Shown here: positions 1-6,829 of the stretch, piece by piece
How the letters are laid out: the number at the start of each line of letters is the position of its first letter
How positions within the stretch are numbered: the first letter of the stretch is position 1
Assembly (NCBI GenBank): GCA_031283515.1
Contig: JAITBS010000419.1
Span: forward strand, 1-20,524
From: Planctomycetaceae bacterium
GTDB taxonomy: Bacteria > Planctomycetota > Planctomycetia > Pirellulales > Thermoguttaceae
Length of the DNA: 20,524 nt
Direction of reading: 5' to 3'
Program-made: the position numbers and the translations under genes
Notes under the pieces: generated by a model
Seen by the model: only the letters and a program-made list of their open reading frames with translations
Told to the model about the DNA's origin: nothing
The model's database searches: none

Positions 1-173
1 TCGCATTCCTTATCACTGGGCCAATTAGCGACATTAAGAATAACAATCCTGACCAACGCAATAATATGAAGAATTGCAAGGAGTGTGTAATCCGTCCAAT
101 TTTTCGGCAATGGAATTTCAGGAATTTCGGGCGGGTCAAGAATGATATTGGGTTCTGGTAAAATCGTACTCAT
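1..173 (-). CDS. 5' part of a hypothetical protein resembling the N-terminus of planctomycete integrase/transposase proteins (cut by window edge)
   Basis: An ATG on the minus strand (CAT at 171-173) opens a frame that runs without a stop to the first base of the window, giving about 57 residues. The peptide begins MSTILPEPN, is proline-rich for about 25 residues and then reads PLPKNWTDYTLLAILHIIAL, a hydrophobic helix followed by NVANWPSDKE. From memory, planctomycete integrase-type proteins have a similar start (short Pro-rich lead, LPLPDxW, then a helix before a coiled coil and a DDE catalytic domain), but no catalytic residues are visible here. No Shine-Dalgarno sequence precedes the ATG. 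It could equally be an unrelated membrane-associated hypothetical protein. Confidence 0.42.
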   Translation of the reverse strand, partial: MSTILPEPNIILDPPEIPEIPLPKNWTDYTLLAILHIIALVRIVILNVANWPSDKEC

Positions 174-351
174 AGGAAATGAAGAGATTTAATGAATGAT
201 TTTGCTTATAAATTGAAATCACAGGGGTTCAGTTTATTTATTTTACTATCAGACAAATAGAAAATCCCCACAATCTCTTGAAAACCCTCCTATTTTTCGC
301 TATGATTTTAATTTCGGTGATGCTCAACACGGAGCGCATTATAACTGCTTC

Positions 352-411
352 AAAGTGAAAATCTAAATACTGTTTTGCGCCGAGATATTTCATAACTTAT
401 TTATCCAATAG
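352..411 (+). repeat. Direct repeat, copy 1, upstream of the DUF1508 gene
   Basis: Sixty bases that recur with a few substitutions and a 2-nt indel at 889-950. The first 25 bases, from AAAGTGAAAATC onward, are identical in both copies. Later shared blocks are CGAGATATTT, ATAACTT and CAATAG. The two copies bracket the small gene at 517-672. Confidence 0.75.
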
Positions 412-472
412 CACTGTCGATGATTTTTTTATTTCTGCGGGTACAAATACATAAAATATGAAATAAGGGTGG

Positions 473-491
473 TAGGTAATAACAAATATTA
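473..491. repeat. Inverted repeat, left arm, around the DUF1508 gene
   Basis: TAGGTAATAACAAATATTA pairs with TAGTATTTGTTATTGCCTA at 720-738 in 17 of 19 positions. The two arms lie just outside the ribosome binding site and the stop codon of the DUF1508 gene. Confidence 0.65.
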
Positions 492-502
492 CAGGGTAGC
501 AG

Positions 503-510
503 AAAGGAGG
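503..510 (+). promoter_or_regulatory. Strong ribosome binding site of the DUF1508 gene
   Basis: AAAGGAGG with a 6-nt spacer to the ATG at 517. It decides the start in favour of the 51-residue form over the upstream GTG. Confidence 0.8.
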
Positions 511-516
511 TTTATT

Positions 517-672
517 ATGGACGATAAATGGGAAATTTATCAAGATAAAGCTGGCGAATGGCGTTGGCGCCGTACTGCATCGAACGGTAAAATTGTCGGT
601 GCATCAACTGAAGGTTACAAGAACAAGTCTGACTGTGAAAAAAATGCTCGACGTAACGGTTGGAAAGGTTAA
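517..672 (+). CDS. Small DUF1508 (YegP/UPF0339-type) protein
   Basis: Encodes 51 residues. The core KWEIYQDKAGEWRWR...NGKIVGASTEGYKNKSDCE matches the single DUF1508 repeat: an aromatic-rich strand, an EWRWR strand, a NG turn, then SxEGY and a short helix. E. coli YegP carries two such units, so this is a minimal one-unit form with a basic tail (ARRNGWKG). The ATG at 517 is preferred to an in-frame GTG at 469 because AAAGGAGG at 503-510 sits 6 nt before it, one of the best ribosome binding sites in the window. The biochemical role of the family is not established. The gene stands alone, enclosed by inverted arms (473-491, 720-738) and outer direct repeats (352-411, 889-950), which suggests a small cassette. 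Confidence 0.85.
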   Translation: MDDKWEIYQDKAGEWRWRRTASNGKIVGASTEGYKNKSDCEKNARRNGWKG

Positions 673-719
673 TACATGTAAATGCGTGTAGTACTAAATT
701 AATCTAAATCGTTATCCTG

Positions 720-738
720 TAGTATTTGTTATTGCCTA
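720..738. repeat. Inverted repeat, right arm, around the DUF1508 gene
   Basis: Partner of 473-491 (17 of 19 positions complementary). It begins 47 bases after the stop codon. Confidence 0.65.
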
Positions 739-888
739 TTAGCCACAAAACACAAAATAGAGTAAATATTATGTCAACACTAATCCGTGAGAATACACAG
801 TTGGGAGTGTAAAGGATATAAAACACAGCGAAGAATTGTGAAATGACGAATATGATTTATTCCATTTCAAATTTGATAGACAAACACA

Positions 889-950
889 AAAGTGAAAATC
901 TAAATACTGTTTTATGTCGAGATATTTTATAACTTGTTTATAATCAATAG
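889..950 (+). repeat. Direct repeat, copy 2, downstream of the DUF1508 gene
   Basis: Second copy of the block at 352-411, same orientation, with scattered substitutions in its second half (for example ATGTCGAGATATTTTAT against GCGCCGAGATATTTCAT). Divergence shows the duplication is not recent. Confidence 0.75.
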
Positions 951-1290
951 TTTACGTCACTTCCCGCACCTGGTGAACAACGCCGTTTTGAGGAGTGAAC
1001 CCGGTAGTGAACAACGCTTATATTTTTCCATAAGTCTTTTTGTAGAAAAGACTTAAGAAGAACTTGTAACAGGTAGGCGACCTTTCGCCGAAGGGTTGCG
1101 AACCCACGGTCGCAACGGTTGCGCTTACTATTGTGTTGTACGCCGTGAGTCCTTAATTTACGTCCGTCAACAGGGGCAAGTCGGCGAGTACGCCGTATTG
1201 TTTAAAACGTTTCGGCGAAACGTTGCCTACCTTTGGAGTTCCACTGGAGTGAAAATCGAAGAACAAAAATTCCGCTGATATGTTACAAAA
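951..1290. other. Hairpin-rich, GC-richer block without a convincing gene
   Basis: This stretch is visibly richer in G and C than its surroundings and packed with short palindromes: TAAGTCTTTT/AAAAGACTTA (1031-1055, perfect 10-bp stem, 5-nt loop), GGCGA/TCGCC (1076-1089), GTTGCGA/TCGCAAC (1095-1116) and AACGTTTC/GAAACGTT (1206-1224, 3-nt loop). A direct repeat GTGAACAACGC occurs near 973 and 1008. A 60-codon frame starting with TTG at 1096 crosses it but lacks a ribosome binding site. The block may be a decayed repeat element or a structured RNA. Confidence 0.45.
1031..1055. repeat. Perfect 10-bp inverted repeat (hairpin)
   Basis: TAAGTCTTTT, loop TGTAG, AAAAGACTTA. No U-rich tract directly follows, so it is not a standard terminator. 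Confidence 0.7.
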
Positions 1291-1376
1291 ATGACTACAC
1301 AAAGTATATTTGCAGATTTTTAGTACGTAATTTTTTTTAGTCCGTAGATTTTTGGAGATTATTTTTTAAGAATTAC

Positions 1377-1438
1377 GAAACAGAAAAAAATAATAAAACA
1401 GACGAAAAGAGACGAAAGAAATAATTGTATTCTGTTTC
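1377..1438. repeat. 9-bp inverted repeat downstream of ptsI
   Basis: GAAACAGAA (1377-1385) pairs perfectly with TTCTGTTTC (1430-1438) across an A-rich 44-nt loop. It lies about 100-165 bases past the ptsI stop codon. A T7 run follows only on the plus strand, so a role in ending ptsI transcription is uncertain. Confidence 0.4.
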
Positions 1439-1463
1439 AATATTTTTTTAAATAATTTACTAA

Positions 1464-1483
1464 AATCTGCGTAATCTGCGGAC
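1464..1483 (+). repeat. Recurring intergenic tag, copy A
   Basis: AATCTGCGTAATCTGCGGAC. Related copies are at 5447-5466, 10757-10776 and, more diverged, 11498-11530. All lie just past the 3' end of a minus-strand gene; this one is 58 bases beyond the ptsI stop. Confidence 0.7.
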
Positions 1484-1540
1484 TATTTGAACAATGTGCC
1501 GGAGCGGTTAATAAAATAGACTGCAACGAAAATATTGGTT

Positions 1541-3295
1541 CTAAAATTCCGTCGAATCAAAAATTTCTAAAGCGATTTGTTTCAGTTTGTTGTGGACATA
1601 ATCCCGAATATCTTTAGCGTTGGAGATTCGCAATGCCTTTCGTGCCATTGCACGGCATTCTTCAATAGAAACATATCGGCAAATCTGTTTTAACCGAGCA
1701 ATCGCCCCAGGTGCACAACTGACATTTCTTAATCCCAGACCAAGAAGAAGAACAATATTTTGCGGATTGCCCATTTGTCCACAAAGCGAAACCGGAATCG
1801 AATAACGATTCGCCACGTCAACCGTTCGACGAATCAATCGCAAAATCGCCGGATCATCTGTTTGAAAAAGATGGTTCACACTACTGTTACCACGATCAAC
1901 AGCCATTGTGTACTGAGTGAGATCGTTTGTACCTATACTGAAAAAATTGGCATCTTCTGCAAATTTATCCAGCATGACCACTGCCGAAGGAACCTCAACC
2001 ATCATACCAACCGGAATTTCCTCATTGAAAGCGATTTTTTCCTCACGAAGTTCCTCCATAGCATCACGTAAAGCAGTACGTTTCGCTTGGCGAAATTCTT
2101 TGACCGTTGACACCAACGGGAACATAATTCGCACATCACCGAATGCACTTGCACGAAGAATTGCCCGAAGTTGGCAACGGAATAATCTCCAATTTTTCAA
2201 CGCAAGACGAATACCACGCAATCCCAATGCCGGATTGTGTTCCACTGTGGTACTGTACCGATCCAATGTTTTATCGTCACCAAAATCAAATGTACGAATA
2301 ATCACCGGTTTGCCCGCCATTTGATCAACAACATGTTTGTAAGCAGAAAAATGTTCTTCTTCTGTCGGGTCTTCTTTTCGGGTAAGATAAAGAAATTCTG
2401 TACGAAAAAGACCGATTCCTTCGGCTCCGCGCAGGGCAGCATTTTCCGCCTCAAAAGGAAATTCAATATTGGCACAAATAGAAATCCGTGTTCCATCACG
2501 AGTTGCGGCTTTGACATCACGAAAGGAGTCCAACGATTCAATTCGTGTTGTATCGGCAACCCTAATCCGACAATATTTTTCGAGTACTTCTTCATTGGGG
2601 CGAACAATCACGCTTCCGCTGTTGCCGTCAACAATAAGCGTATCACCACCGTCAACATCGCGCAAGAACTGGCGAACTCCAACAATACAAGGAATTTCCA
2701 GTGCTGCAGCTAAGATTGCGGTATGTCCGCCTTGTCCTCCTAATTCTGTTACAATCGCCTGAATAAACTGTTTATCAAGAGAAGCGGTTTCACTTGGCGT
2801 CAAGTTGGTTGCCAGCAGAATAACCGGAGAACGCAACATTCCAATTGTTTCTTTCTTTTCACCAAGAAGACGACGGAGAAGCCGTTTTTCAATATCGCGG
2901 AGGTCATTGATTTTTTCGGAAATAAAAACATTTTCGATTTGGCGAAGAGTATTGGAATGTTTCCCCATTACCACCGTAACAGCGTGTTCAGCGGAAAAAT
3001 GTTGTGATCGGATTAATTCTTCGGTATCGTTGAGAATACGCGGGTCGAGAAGGAGTTGAATTTGTGCTTCAAAAATATCGGCAAATGTTTGTCCTAATGC
3101 GTTGCGTGTTGCTTCGCGATTGATGACGATTTCGTCTTTGGCGTGATCCACCGCTGTGCGAAACCGCCGGATTTCTGCTTCGAGTGCTCCGGCGTCAACA
3201 AATTGCTCTGGAATCCGAAACCCTTCCGCCTCCTGAACAAACGCTTTACCAATAACCACTCCCGGAAAAACCGGAATACCCTGAAAAATTTTCAT
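1541..3295 (-). CDS. ptsI: Phosphoenolpyruvate-protein phosphotransferase (PTS enzyme I)
   Basis: Cytosolic enzyme I takes phosphate from PEP and passes it to HPr. The 584 residues match the usual length of about 575. The phosphohistidine motif is GGQGGHTAILA with His191 (E. coli His189). The C-terminal PEP-binding barrel shows GIGLFRTEFLY (Arg298 in it), the variant IIRTFDFGDDK, GTNDLTQYTMAVDRGN near 455-470, and active-site Cys505 in SLCGQMG (E. coli Cys502; the usual text is MCGEMAG). All key catalytic residues therefore appear present. The ATG at 3295 overlaps the ptsH stop in an ATGA quartet, indicating translational coupling. No sugar-specific membrane EIIB/EIIC gene lies nearby, which points to a regulatory, PTS-Ntr-like role. 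A direct check of all barrel residues was not possible. Confidence 0.95.
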   Translation of the reverse strand: MKIFQGIPVFPGVVIGKAFVQEAEGFRIPEQFVDAGALEAEIRRFRTAVDHAKDEIVINREATRNALGQTFADIFEAQIQLLLDPRILNDTEELIRSQHFSAEHAVTVVMGKHSNTLRQIENVFISEKINDLRDIEKRLLRRLLGEKKETIGMLRSPVILLATNLTPSETASLDKQFIQAIVTELGGQGGHTAILAAALEIPCIVGVRQFLRDVDGGDTLIVDGNSGSVIVRPNEEVLEKYCRIRVADTTRIESLDSFRDVKAATRDGTRISICANIEFPFEAENAALRGAEGIGLFRTEFLYLTRKEDPTEEEHFSAYKHVVDQMAGKPVIIRTFDFGDDKTLDRYSTTVEHNPALGLRGIRLALKNWRLFRCQLRAILRASAFGDVRIMFPLVSTVKEFRQAKRTALRDAMEELREEKIAFNEEIPVGMMVEVPSAVVMLDKFAEDANFFSIGTNDLTQYTMAVDRGNSSVNHLFQTDDPAILRLIRRTVDVANRYSIPVSLCGQMGNPQNIVLLLGLGLRNVSCAPGAIARLKQICRYVSIEECRAMARKALRISNAKDIRDYVHNKLKQIALEIFDSTEF

Positions 3296-3588
3296 CCCTG
3301 ATTTACCTCGTCTTCAAAAAATCGGGCGTTGAAGAGCGAAGTGATTGCGTTTAGGGCAGCTTCCGCATCAGTACCAACCACTTCTAAAACAACCGCATCT
3401 CCCTGAAATGCACCCAACGACAGAAGATCAAGAACACTTCGGCAATCCGCAACATAACTTCCTTTACGAAGACGAATTTCGGAAGTAAATTCCTTAGCTT
3501 TTTGTGCCAACATACTTCCCACCCGCAAATGCACTCCGCAACGGTTGGAAATCAGTAATTCCTTTATCAATTTCTGTTCACGGGTCAT
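3292..3588 (-). CDS. ptsH: HPr-family phosphocarrier protein
   Basis: A 98-residue HPr-like protein that relays phosphate from enzyme I to EIIA. The active-site stretch reads SNRCGVHLRVGSML, aligning with the usual GLHARPAAML: His20 (His15 in standard numbering) and Arg22 are kept, but the Pro that normally follows the Arg is Val. The regulatory serine region ADCRSVLDLLSLGA aligns with the usual VDGKSIMGVM, so a Ser46 equivalent exists; no HprK kinase gene is visible in the window. The ATG at 3588 is chosen because it puts His at the expected place; the frame stays open to an ATG at 3726, but those extra 46 residues look like translated spacer. No Shine-Dalgarno sequence is seen. It overlaps ptsI by 4 bases. 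Confidence 0.9.
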   Translation of the reverse strand: MTREQKLIKELLISNRCGVHLRVGSMLAQKAKEFTSEIRLRKGSYVADCRSVLDLLSLGAFQGDAVVLEVVGTDAEAALNAITSLFNARFFEDEVNQG

Positions 3589-3941
3589 GGAAAAGCGAAA
3601 TGAGAAAACTACAGGAAATAGCCAAAAAATAATATTTTTAGGATTGGGTAAATAGGATTTTTTTACTCCGGTATTATCAGATGATTGGAGACGAAGTTCT
3701 ATTTTCGATTCCGCACATTCTAACAACCGGATGATTGTTATTGTCTATAACAATTTTGTCAGCCTCAACAACAGCAAACTACCATGTAAATAAAAAACAT
3801 TGGTATTTTTACTTGATTGATGAAGCAAAAAAATAATTAAACCGGCAACTTACGGACATGGGACAGAATAAAAAAATATTCTGTCATGACCGATATTTCG
3901 AGTTTATAAATATTGATTTATGTTGGATGTTGTTCGTTAAA
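3589..3941. other. Spacer between ptsN and ptsH
   Basis: This gap of 353 bases is unusually long for genes working in one relay. It is AT-rich and has no credible separate gene. It holds the hairpin at 3862-3885. The gap could contain a separate promoter for ptsH-ptsI or a relic of a lost gene (hprK is often found at this place in other bacteria), but neither is directly visible. Confidence 0.5.
3862..3885. repeat. Perfect 9-bp hairpin downstream of ptsN
   Basis: GACAGAATA, loop AAAAAA, TATTCTGTC, with further pairing CAT/ATG outside a 2-nt bulge. It starts about 57 bases after the ptsN stop codon. On the minus strand no U-run follows, so it is not a classic intrinsic terminator; RNA processing or stabilisation is possible. 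Confidence 0.55.
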
Positions 3942-4418
3942 TTATTTACCGAACATATTGTTGTCAGCTTCTTCCAACAGGGACAAAATGTCGTCTTTTG
4001 TTTTTGATTGTTTTAAGAAACGACAAAATGTATCATCTTTTAGCTGTCGAGTGATATGTTCTAAAGCACGAAGATGATCTCCCGGACAATCCGGCGGCGA
4101 AACTAACAGGAAAAAGAGATAAACTTTTTCACAATCCAAACTGTCGAAATCAATTCCTTCAGAACTGACTGCCACACAACCAACGAGTCGTTCAACACTG
4201 GGATGTTTGGTATGAGGAACGGCGATCCCGCGACCGATTCCGGTGGAACCAAGTTCTTCGCGTTTAGTGATTGCTTTGACAATACTTTCGTATTCTTCCT
4301 TTTTAATACCATTGGCATCGAGAAGTGATTGAACCATTTCACGAATCACTCCTGGCTTATTGACGGCTTTAATTTCCGCACTAATGGCTCCCGGCAAAAT
4401 AAAATCGGCAAATTTCAT
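3942..4418 (-). CDS. ptsN: PTS EIIA protein, fructose/nitrogen type
   Basis: A 158-residue EIIA of the fructose/Ntr family. The phospho-acceptor motif GIGRGIAVPHTKHPSV carries His69 (E. coli PtsN His73), followed by GIDFDSLD and the LFFLLVSPPDCPGDHLRALEHI strand-helix typical of the fold. It is a stand-alone EIIA domain without EIIB or EIIC, as in PTS-Ntr, where it acts by protein-protein regulation rather than sugar uptake. AAGGAG (complement at 4426-4431) lies 7 nt before the ATG and supports the start. It lies 172 bases downstream of hpf and upstream of ptsH-ptsI in the same direction. The hpf-ptsN neighbourhood is also seen near rpoN in proteobacteria. Confidence 0.93.
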   Translation of the reverse strand: MKFADFILPGAISAEIKAVNKPGVIREMVQSLLDANGIKKEEYESIVKAITKREELGSTGIGRGIAVPHTKHPSVERLVGCVAVSSEGIDFDSLDCEKVYLFFLLVSPPDCPGDHLRALEHITRQLKDDTFCRFLKQSKTKDDILSLLEEADNNMFGK

Positions 4419-4590
4419 TCACCAACTCCTTAGGTTAGTTTTAATTAATAGTTTAGTTAATAGTCAACAGGGAACAATAATTGATAAAAAAAACAAAATT
4501 AGGAAACGATGTTAATATTAAATTTGGTATTAAGAATTTTGGGATATTCAAAAAACAATCAATACGCGAATTATTTAGACAATTTACTAA

Positions 4591-4896
4591 TTATGTTTTT
4601 TTGTTATGATCCTGAATTTTTTCTTTATATTTTTTGATTTGTTGTTCCAACTTGATGACAACCTGATCAACGGATGCAAACATATCTTTCGATTGGTGAT
4701 TAGCGACAAAATCGTGTTTATGTTCTGGGGTGACAACCGCTTCGATTTTAGGTTCATCTGCTTTTTCGAGGTCAACAGTGACATCAATTGACATTAGGCG
4801 TTCGAAAAAACGTTGGAGTTTTTCTACTTTTTCAGTAATTTTTTTCCGTGTTGCTTCACTTAGTTCACCATGTCTTGTGGAAATTCTTACTTGCAT
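4591..4896 (-). CDS. hpf: Ribosome hibernation promoting factor, short form
   Basis: A 101-residue HPF/YfiA-family protein that binds the 30S decoding region and silences idle ribosomes in stationary phase or stress. The whole protein is the single S30AE domain: MQVRISTRHGELSEATRKKI, then the VEKLQRFFERL helix, the DVTVDLEKADEPKIEAVVTP strands and the basic helix VIKLEQQIKKYKEKI. It lacks the C-terminal dimerisation domain of long HPF, so by analogy with gammaproteobacteria 100S formation would need another partner. GGGAG (complement 4904-4908) sits about 7 nt before the ATG. As first gene of the block hpf-ptsN-ptsH-ptsI it links hibernation with the PTS relay. Confidence 0.94.
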   Translation of the reverse strand: MQVRISTRHGELSEATRKKITEKVEKLQRFFERLMSIDVTVDLEKADEPKIEAVVTPEHKHDFVANHQSKDMFASVDQVVIKLEQQIKKYKEKIQDHNKKT

Positions 4897-5261
4897 ACTA
4901 AAACTCCCGTATTAGTAATAAAATTGTCCTGAATACAGTAAATGATTTTCAACACATTGTTTTCCGGTAAACCGAAAAACGCCGCATTTTTATTCACAAC
5001 CACCTGATCGAAAATACATAAAATCAATTAATTGGAATAAAGTGAATGTTATTTTATCAATTTATCGAAAAAAAAAAAGGGACGCCAGACAATTCCAACA
5101 CCACAACACCTAAAAATCTTGAAAAAATTCTTAGTGTTCACTGGCTGGTTGTTAAAATAGATAAAAATTGTCAGGTTATTTTTGAATTTGGCAAGAGAGT
5201 TTAAGAGAGTTGTTGGGTCATTCATTCAGAAGTAGTCGCTCTTCCGCCGCCGAAGGATTTT

Positions 5262-5338
5262 AAACAAGAAACAAGAAACAAGAAACGATAAACGATAAAC
5301 GATAAACGATAAACAATAAACAATAAACAATAAACAGT
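5262..5338 (+). repeat. Heptanucleotide tandem array, 11 units in three blocks
   Basis: Eleven uninterrupted 7-mers: AAACAAG x3, AAACGAT x4, AAACAAT x3, then one AAACAGT. The blockwise arrangement of variants suggests expansion by slippage of single units after each variant arose. It resembles in style the heptanucleotide STRR sequences known from cyanobacteria. Confidence 0.95.
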
Positions 5339-5357
5339 AGGGAATCTCTAAAAACTC
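5338..5357. repeat. Fragment resembling the end of the 20135-20267 palindromic element
   Basis: TAGGGAATCTCTAAAAACT differs from TAGGGAACTTCTAAAAACT at 20135 by a two-base swap. It directly abuts the heptamer array. No matching opposite end is seen nearby, so it may be a solo remnant. Confidence 0.45.
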
Positions 5358-5418
5358 GTTTTTTTATTAAACAAGTAACTGTGGAATTTGGGCTAATATT
5401 TTGATGATGAATTTTTAA

Positions 5419-5466
5419 TTCGTATTCTCAAAAAAGAATTTGCGGCAATCCGCGTAATCTGCGGAC
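5419..5466 (+). repeat. Recurring intergenic tag, copy B (long form)
   Basis: AATCCGCGTAATCTGCGGAC at 5447-5466, preceded by TTCGTATTCTCAAAA (5419-5433). The same leader precedes the diverged copy at 11483-11530, so the full repeat is about 48 bases. It ends 35 bases from the aldolase stop codon. Confidence 0.7.
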
Positions 5467-5500
5467 TGACAATCAACACAATCTGTAGATAATTTTAGAG

Positions 5501-6514
5501 TCAACTTTCGCTGACAATTCGGTCATAAAATTCAAGATAATGATCTCGTAATTCCAGATTTTCACGAGCTTCGATGGCAGCACGAGGATGTTGATTCATT
5601 TGTCCGGTAATAATATATTCCGCTGCTGTTCCCCAATCAATTTGTTTGCGAAGCGGAGTGATAATTCGATCCAATGCGGCAAAAACAGGACGAATTTTGA
5701 ATTTCGGGTTGCGGAGGAAACCAAGCAATAGTTCCATTGGGCAATTCCCAGCACCACGCCCAAGTCCGCCTAGTGACGCATCAACACGATTGGCTCCATG
5801 AATAATTGCCTCAATAGAATTGGCAAAGGCAAGTTGTTGGTTATTGTGGGCGTGAATGCCGACTTCTTTACCAGTCTCTTTCCCAAAACGGAGATATTTT
5901 TTGACCAAATGTTCGATGGTTTCAGCGTACATCGAACCGTAACTGTCAACAACCACCAACACAGAAGCATGAGTTTGAGCTAAAATTTCAAGTGCTTGAT
6001 CAATTTCAATTTCTTTTGCCGTAGAAGCCGCCATCAGATTCGCCCAGACTTCATAGCCTTTTTCATAAGCATCACGGATCATGTCAACGGCTTCGGAAAG
6101 TTGATACACATAAAACGCCACTCGCATTGTCGTAAAAATACTCCGGTCACGCGGTAAAACATCGTTTTTCCAATCAACTCGTCCTGCATCAATCATTGCC
6201 GTGAGTTTAACTGTATCAACAATATTGCCCAATGCTCGGCAAACATCTTCTTCACGGCAAAATTTCCAGTTTCCGAATTTGTCCCGTGAAAAGATTTTAT
6301 CTGAATTTTTATATCCGATTTCCATGTAATCAATCCCTGATTCAATACAGGTTTGATAGACGGTTCGGACAAAATCGTCGTCGAAATGGTGTCCGTTGAC
6401 CAACCCGCCATCGCGGATAGTACAATCTAAAACTTGAATTTCGGGTCGATATGTAATCCAAGGTGCGCCCATTTTATAAGTTCTAATAAATTGCAAGAGT
6501 TTTTGTGAAGGCAT
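5501..6514 (-). CDS. HMGL-like (DRE-TIM) aldolase, 4-hydroxy-2-oxovalerate aldolase-like
   Basis: A 337-residue TIM-barrel lyase/aldolase. The first strand reads VLDCTIRDGG (Arg34, Asp35), the catalytic and metal-binding signature of the DRE-TIM family. His221 and His223 in GIHAHNNQQLA supply the remaining metal ligands, and RVDASLGGLGRGAGNCPMELL (243-263) matches the glycine-rich segment of DmpG-type aldolases. Length is close to DmpG (about 345). Members usually cleave 4-hydroxy-2-oxoacids to pyruvate plus an aldehyde, often channelled to a partner dehydrogenase, but no partner gene lies here, so the substrate is unknown. The ATG at 6514 is chosen; an in-frame TTG at 6526 would add four residues, and neither has a clear ribosome binding site. 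It stands alone, divergent from flgE. Confidence 0.85.
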   Translation of the reverse strand: MPSQKLLQFIRTYKMGAPWITYRPEIQVLDCTIRDGGLVNGHHFDDDFVRTVYQTCIESGIDYMEIGYKNSDKIFSRDKFGNWKFCREEDVCRALGNIVDTVKLTAMIDAGRVDWKNDVLPRDRSIFTTMRVAFYVYQLSEAVDMIRDAYEKGYEVWANLMAASTAKEIEIDQALEILAQTHASVLVVVDSYGSMYAETIEHLVKKYLRFGKETGKEVGIHAHNNQQLAFANSIEAIIHGANRVDASLGGLGRGAGNCPMELLLGFLRNPKFKIRPVFAALDRIITPLRKQIDWGTAAEYIITGQMNQHPRAAIEARENLELRDHYLEFYDRIVSES

Positions 6515-6829
6515 CCATTGCCCCAAAGTTCCGATTTCCCGAAGGACGGAGTTATTCTATGTTATAAAAGACGATTCGTCAAGTCTTTACAACAAGACGG
6601 ATTATTTCCGATTCAGAGCAAAATTTCCGCCGAGAATACCTAACTTCAGGCAAAGCCGCAAACAAATGACTAAAGTCTAAAATAAGGGATTTGGGTATTT
6701 TGTTAGAGTTGTCCTAAAAAGTCCGTTTTTTATTCTTGTCGAAGTCCGATTATAAAGATTGAGCGTTTTCTCACAGACAAACAAGGAAAAATAGTAACAT
6801 CTAATTTCTGTTTATATCACGACTGAATT
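6515..6829. other. Divergent spacer between the aldolase gene and flgE
   Basis: It must carry promoters for both directions, but no sigma-54 (GG-N10-GC) or sigma-28 type site is convincing by eye. A small palindrome GACGATTCGTC nested in AAAGAC/GTCTTT lies near 6566-6586. No Shine-Dalgarno sequence precedes flgE. Confidence 0.5.

Larger units (their letters stand above)
174..516. other. Non-coding spacer upstream of the DUF1508 gene
   Basis: No convincing reading frame is seen in these 343 bases. The stretch is AT-rich and separates the divergent partial gene at the window start from the DUF1508 gene. It contains one copy of a 60-bp direct repeat (352-411) and one arm of an inverted repeat (473-491), both described separately. 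Confidence 0.6.
4897..5500. other. 604-base spacer with simple repeats
   Basis: No gene is supported here. From left to right it holds the hpf upstream region (hpf promoter not identified), an A12 run near 5068-5079, the heptamer array 5262-5338, a fragment resembling the end of the palindromic element at 20135 (5338-5357), and the tag copy at 5447-5466 just before the aldolase stop codon. Confidence 0.6.

Noticed and set aside
469..516. GTG start at 469 for the DUF1508 protein
   Set aside because: It lacks a ribosome binding site, covers the inverted repeat arm and the strong binding site of the ATG at 517, and adds residues outside the family.
1096..1278. 60-codon frame starting with TTG
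   Set aside because: No ribosome binding site, start inside a hairpin, and the region is a cluster of palindromes. The peptide matches no family I recognise, though conservation in relatives could revive it.
1620..3059. Several plus-strand frames inside ptsI
   Set aside because: Antisense shadows of a well-conserved gene, with no family resemblance.
3589..3726. N-terminal extension of HPr to the ATG at 3726
   Set aside because: The extra 46 residues have no HPr homology, and the ATG at 3588 places the catalytic His where the family expects it.
4434..4490. Possible decayed heptamer array between hpf and ptsN (TTAATAG, TTAATAG)
   Set aside because: The spacing is 12 rather than 7 or 14 and there is no complementary arm, so this is likely chance in AT-rich DNA.
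6527..6829. Sigma-54 or sigma-28 promoter for flgE
   Set aside because: No stretch matches either consensus well enough to report.
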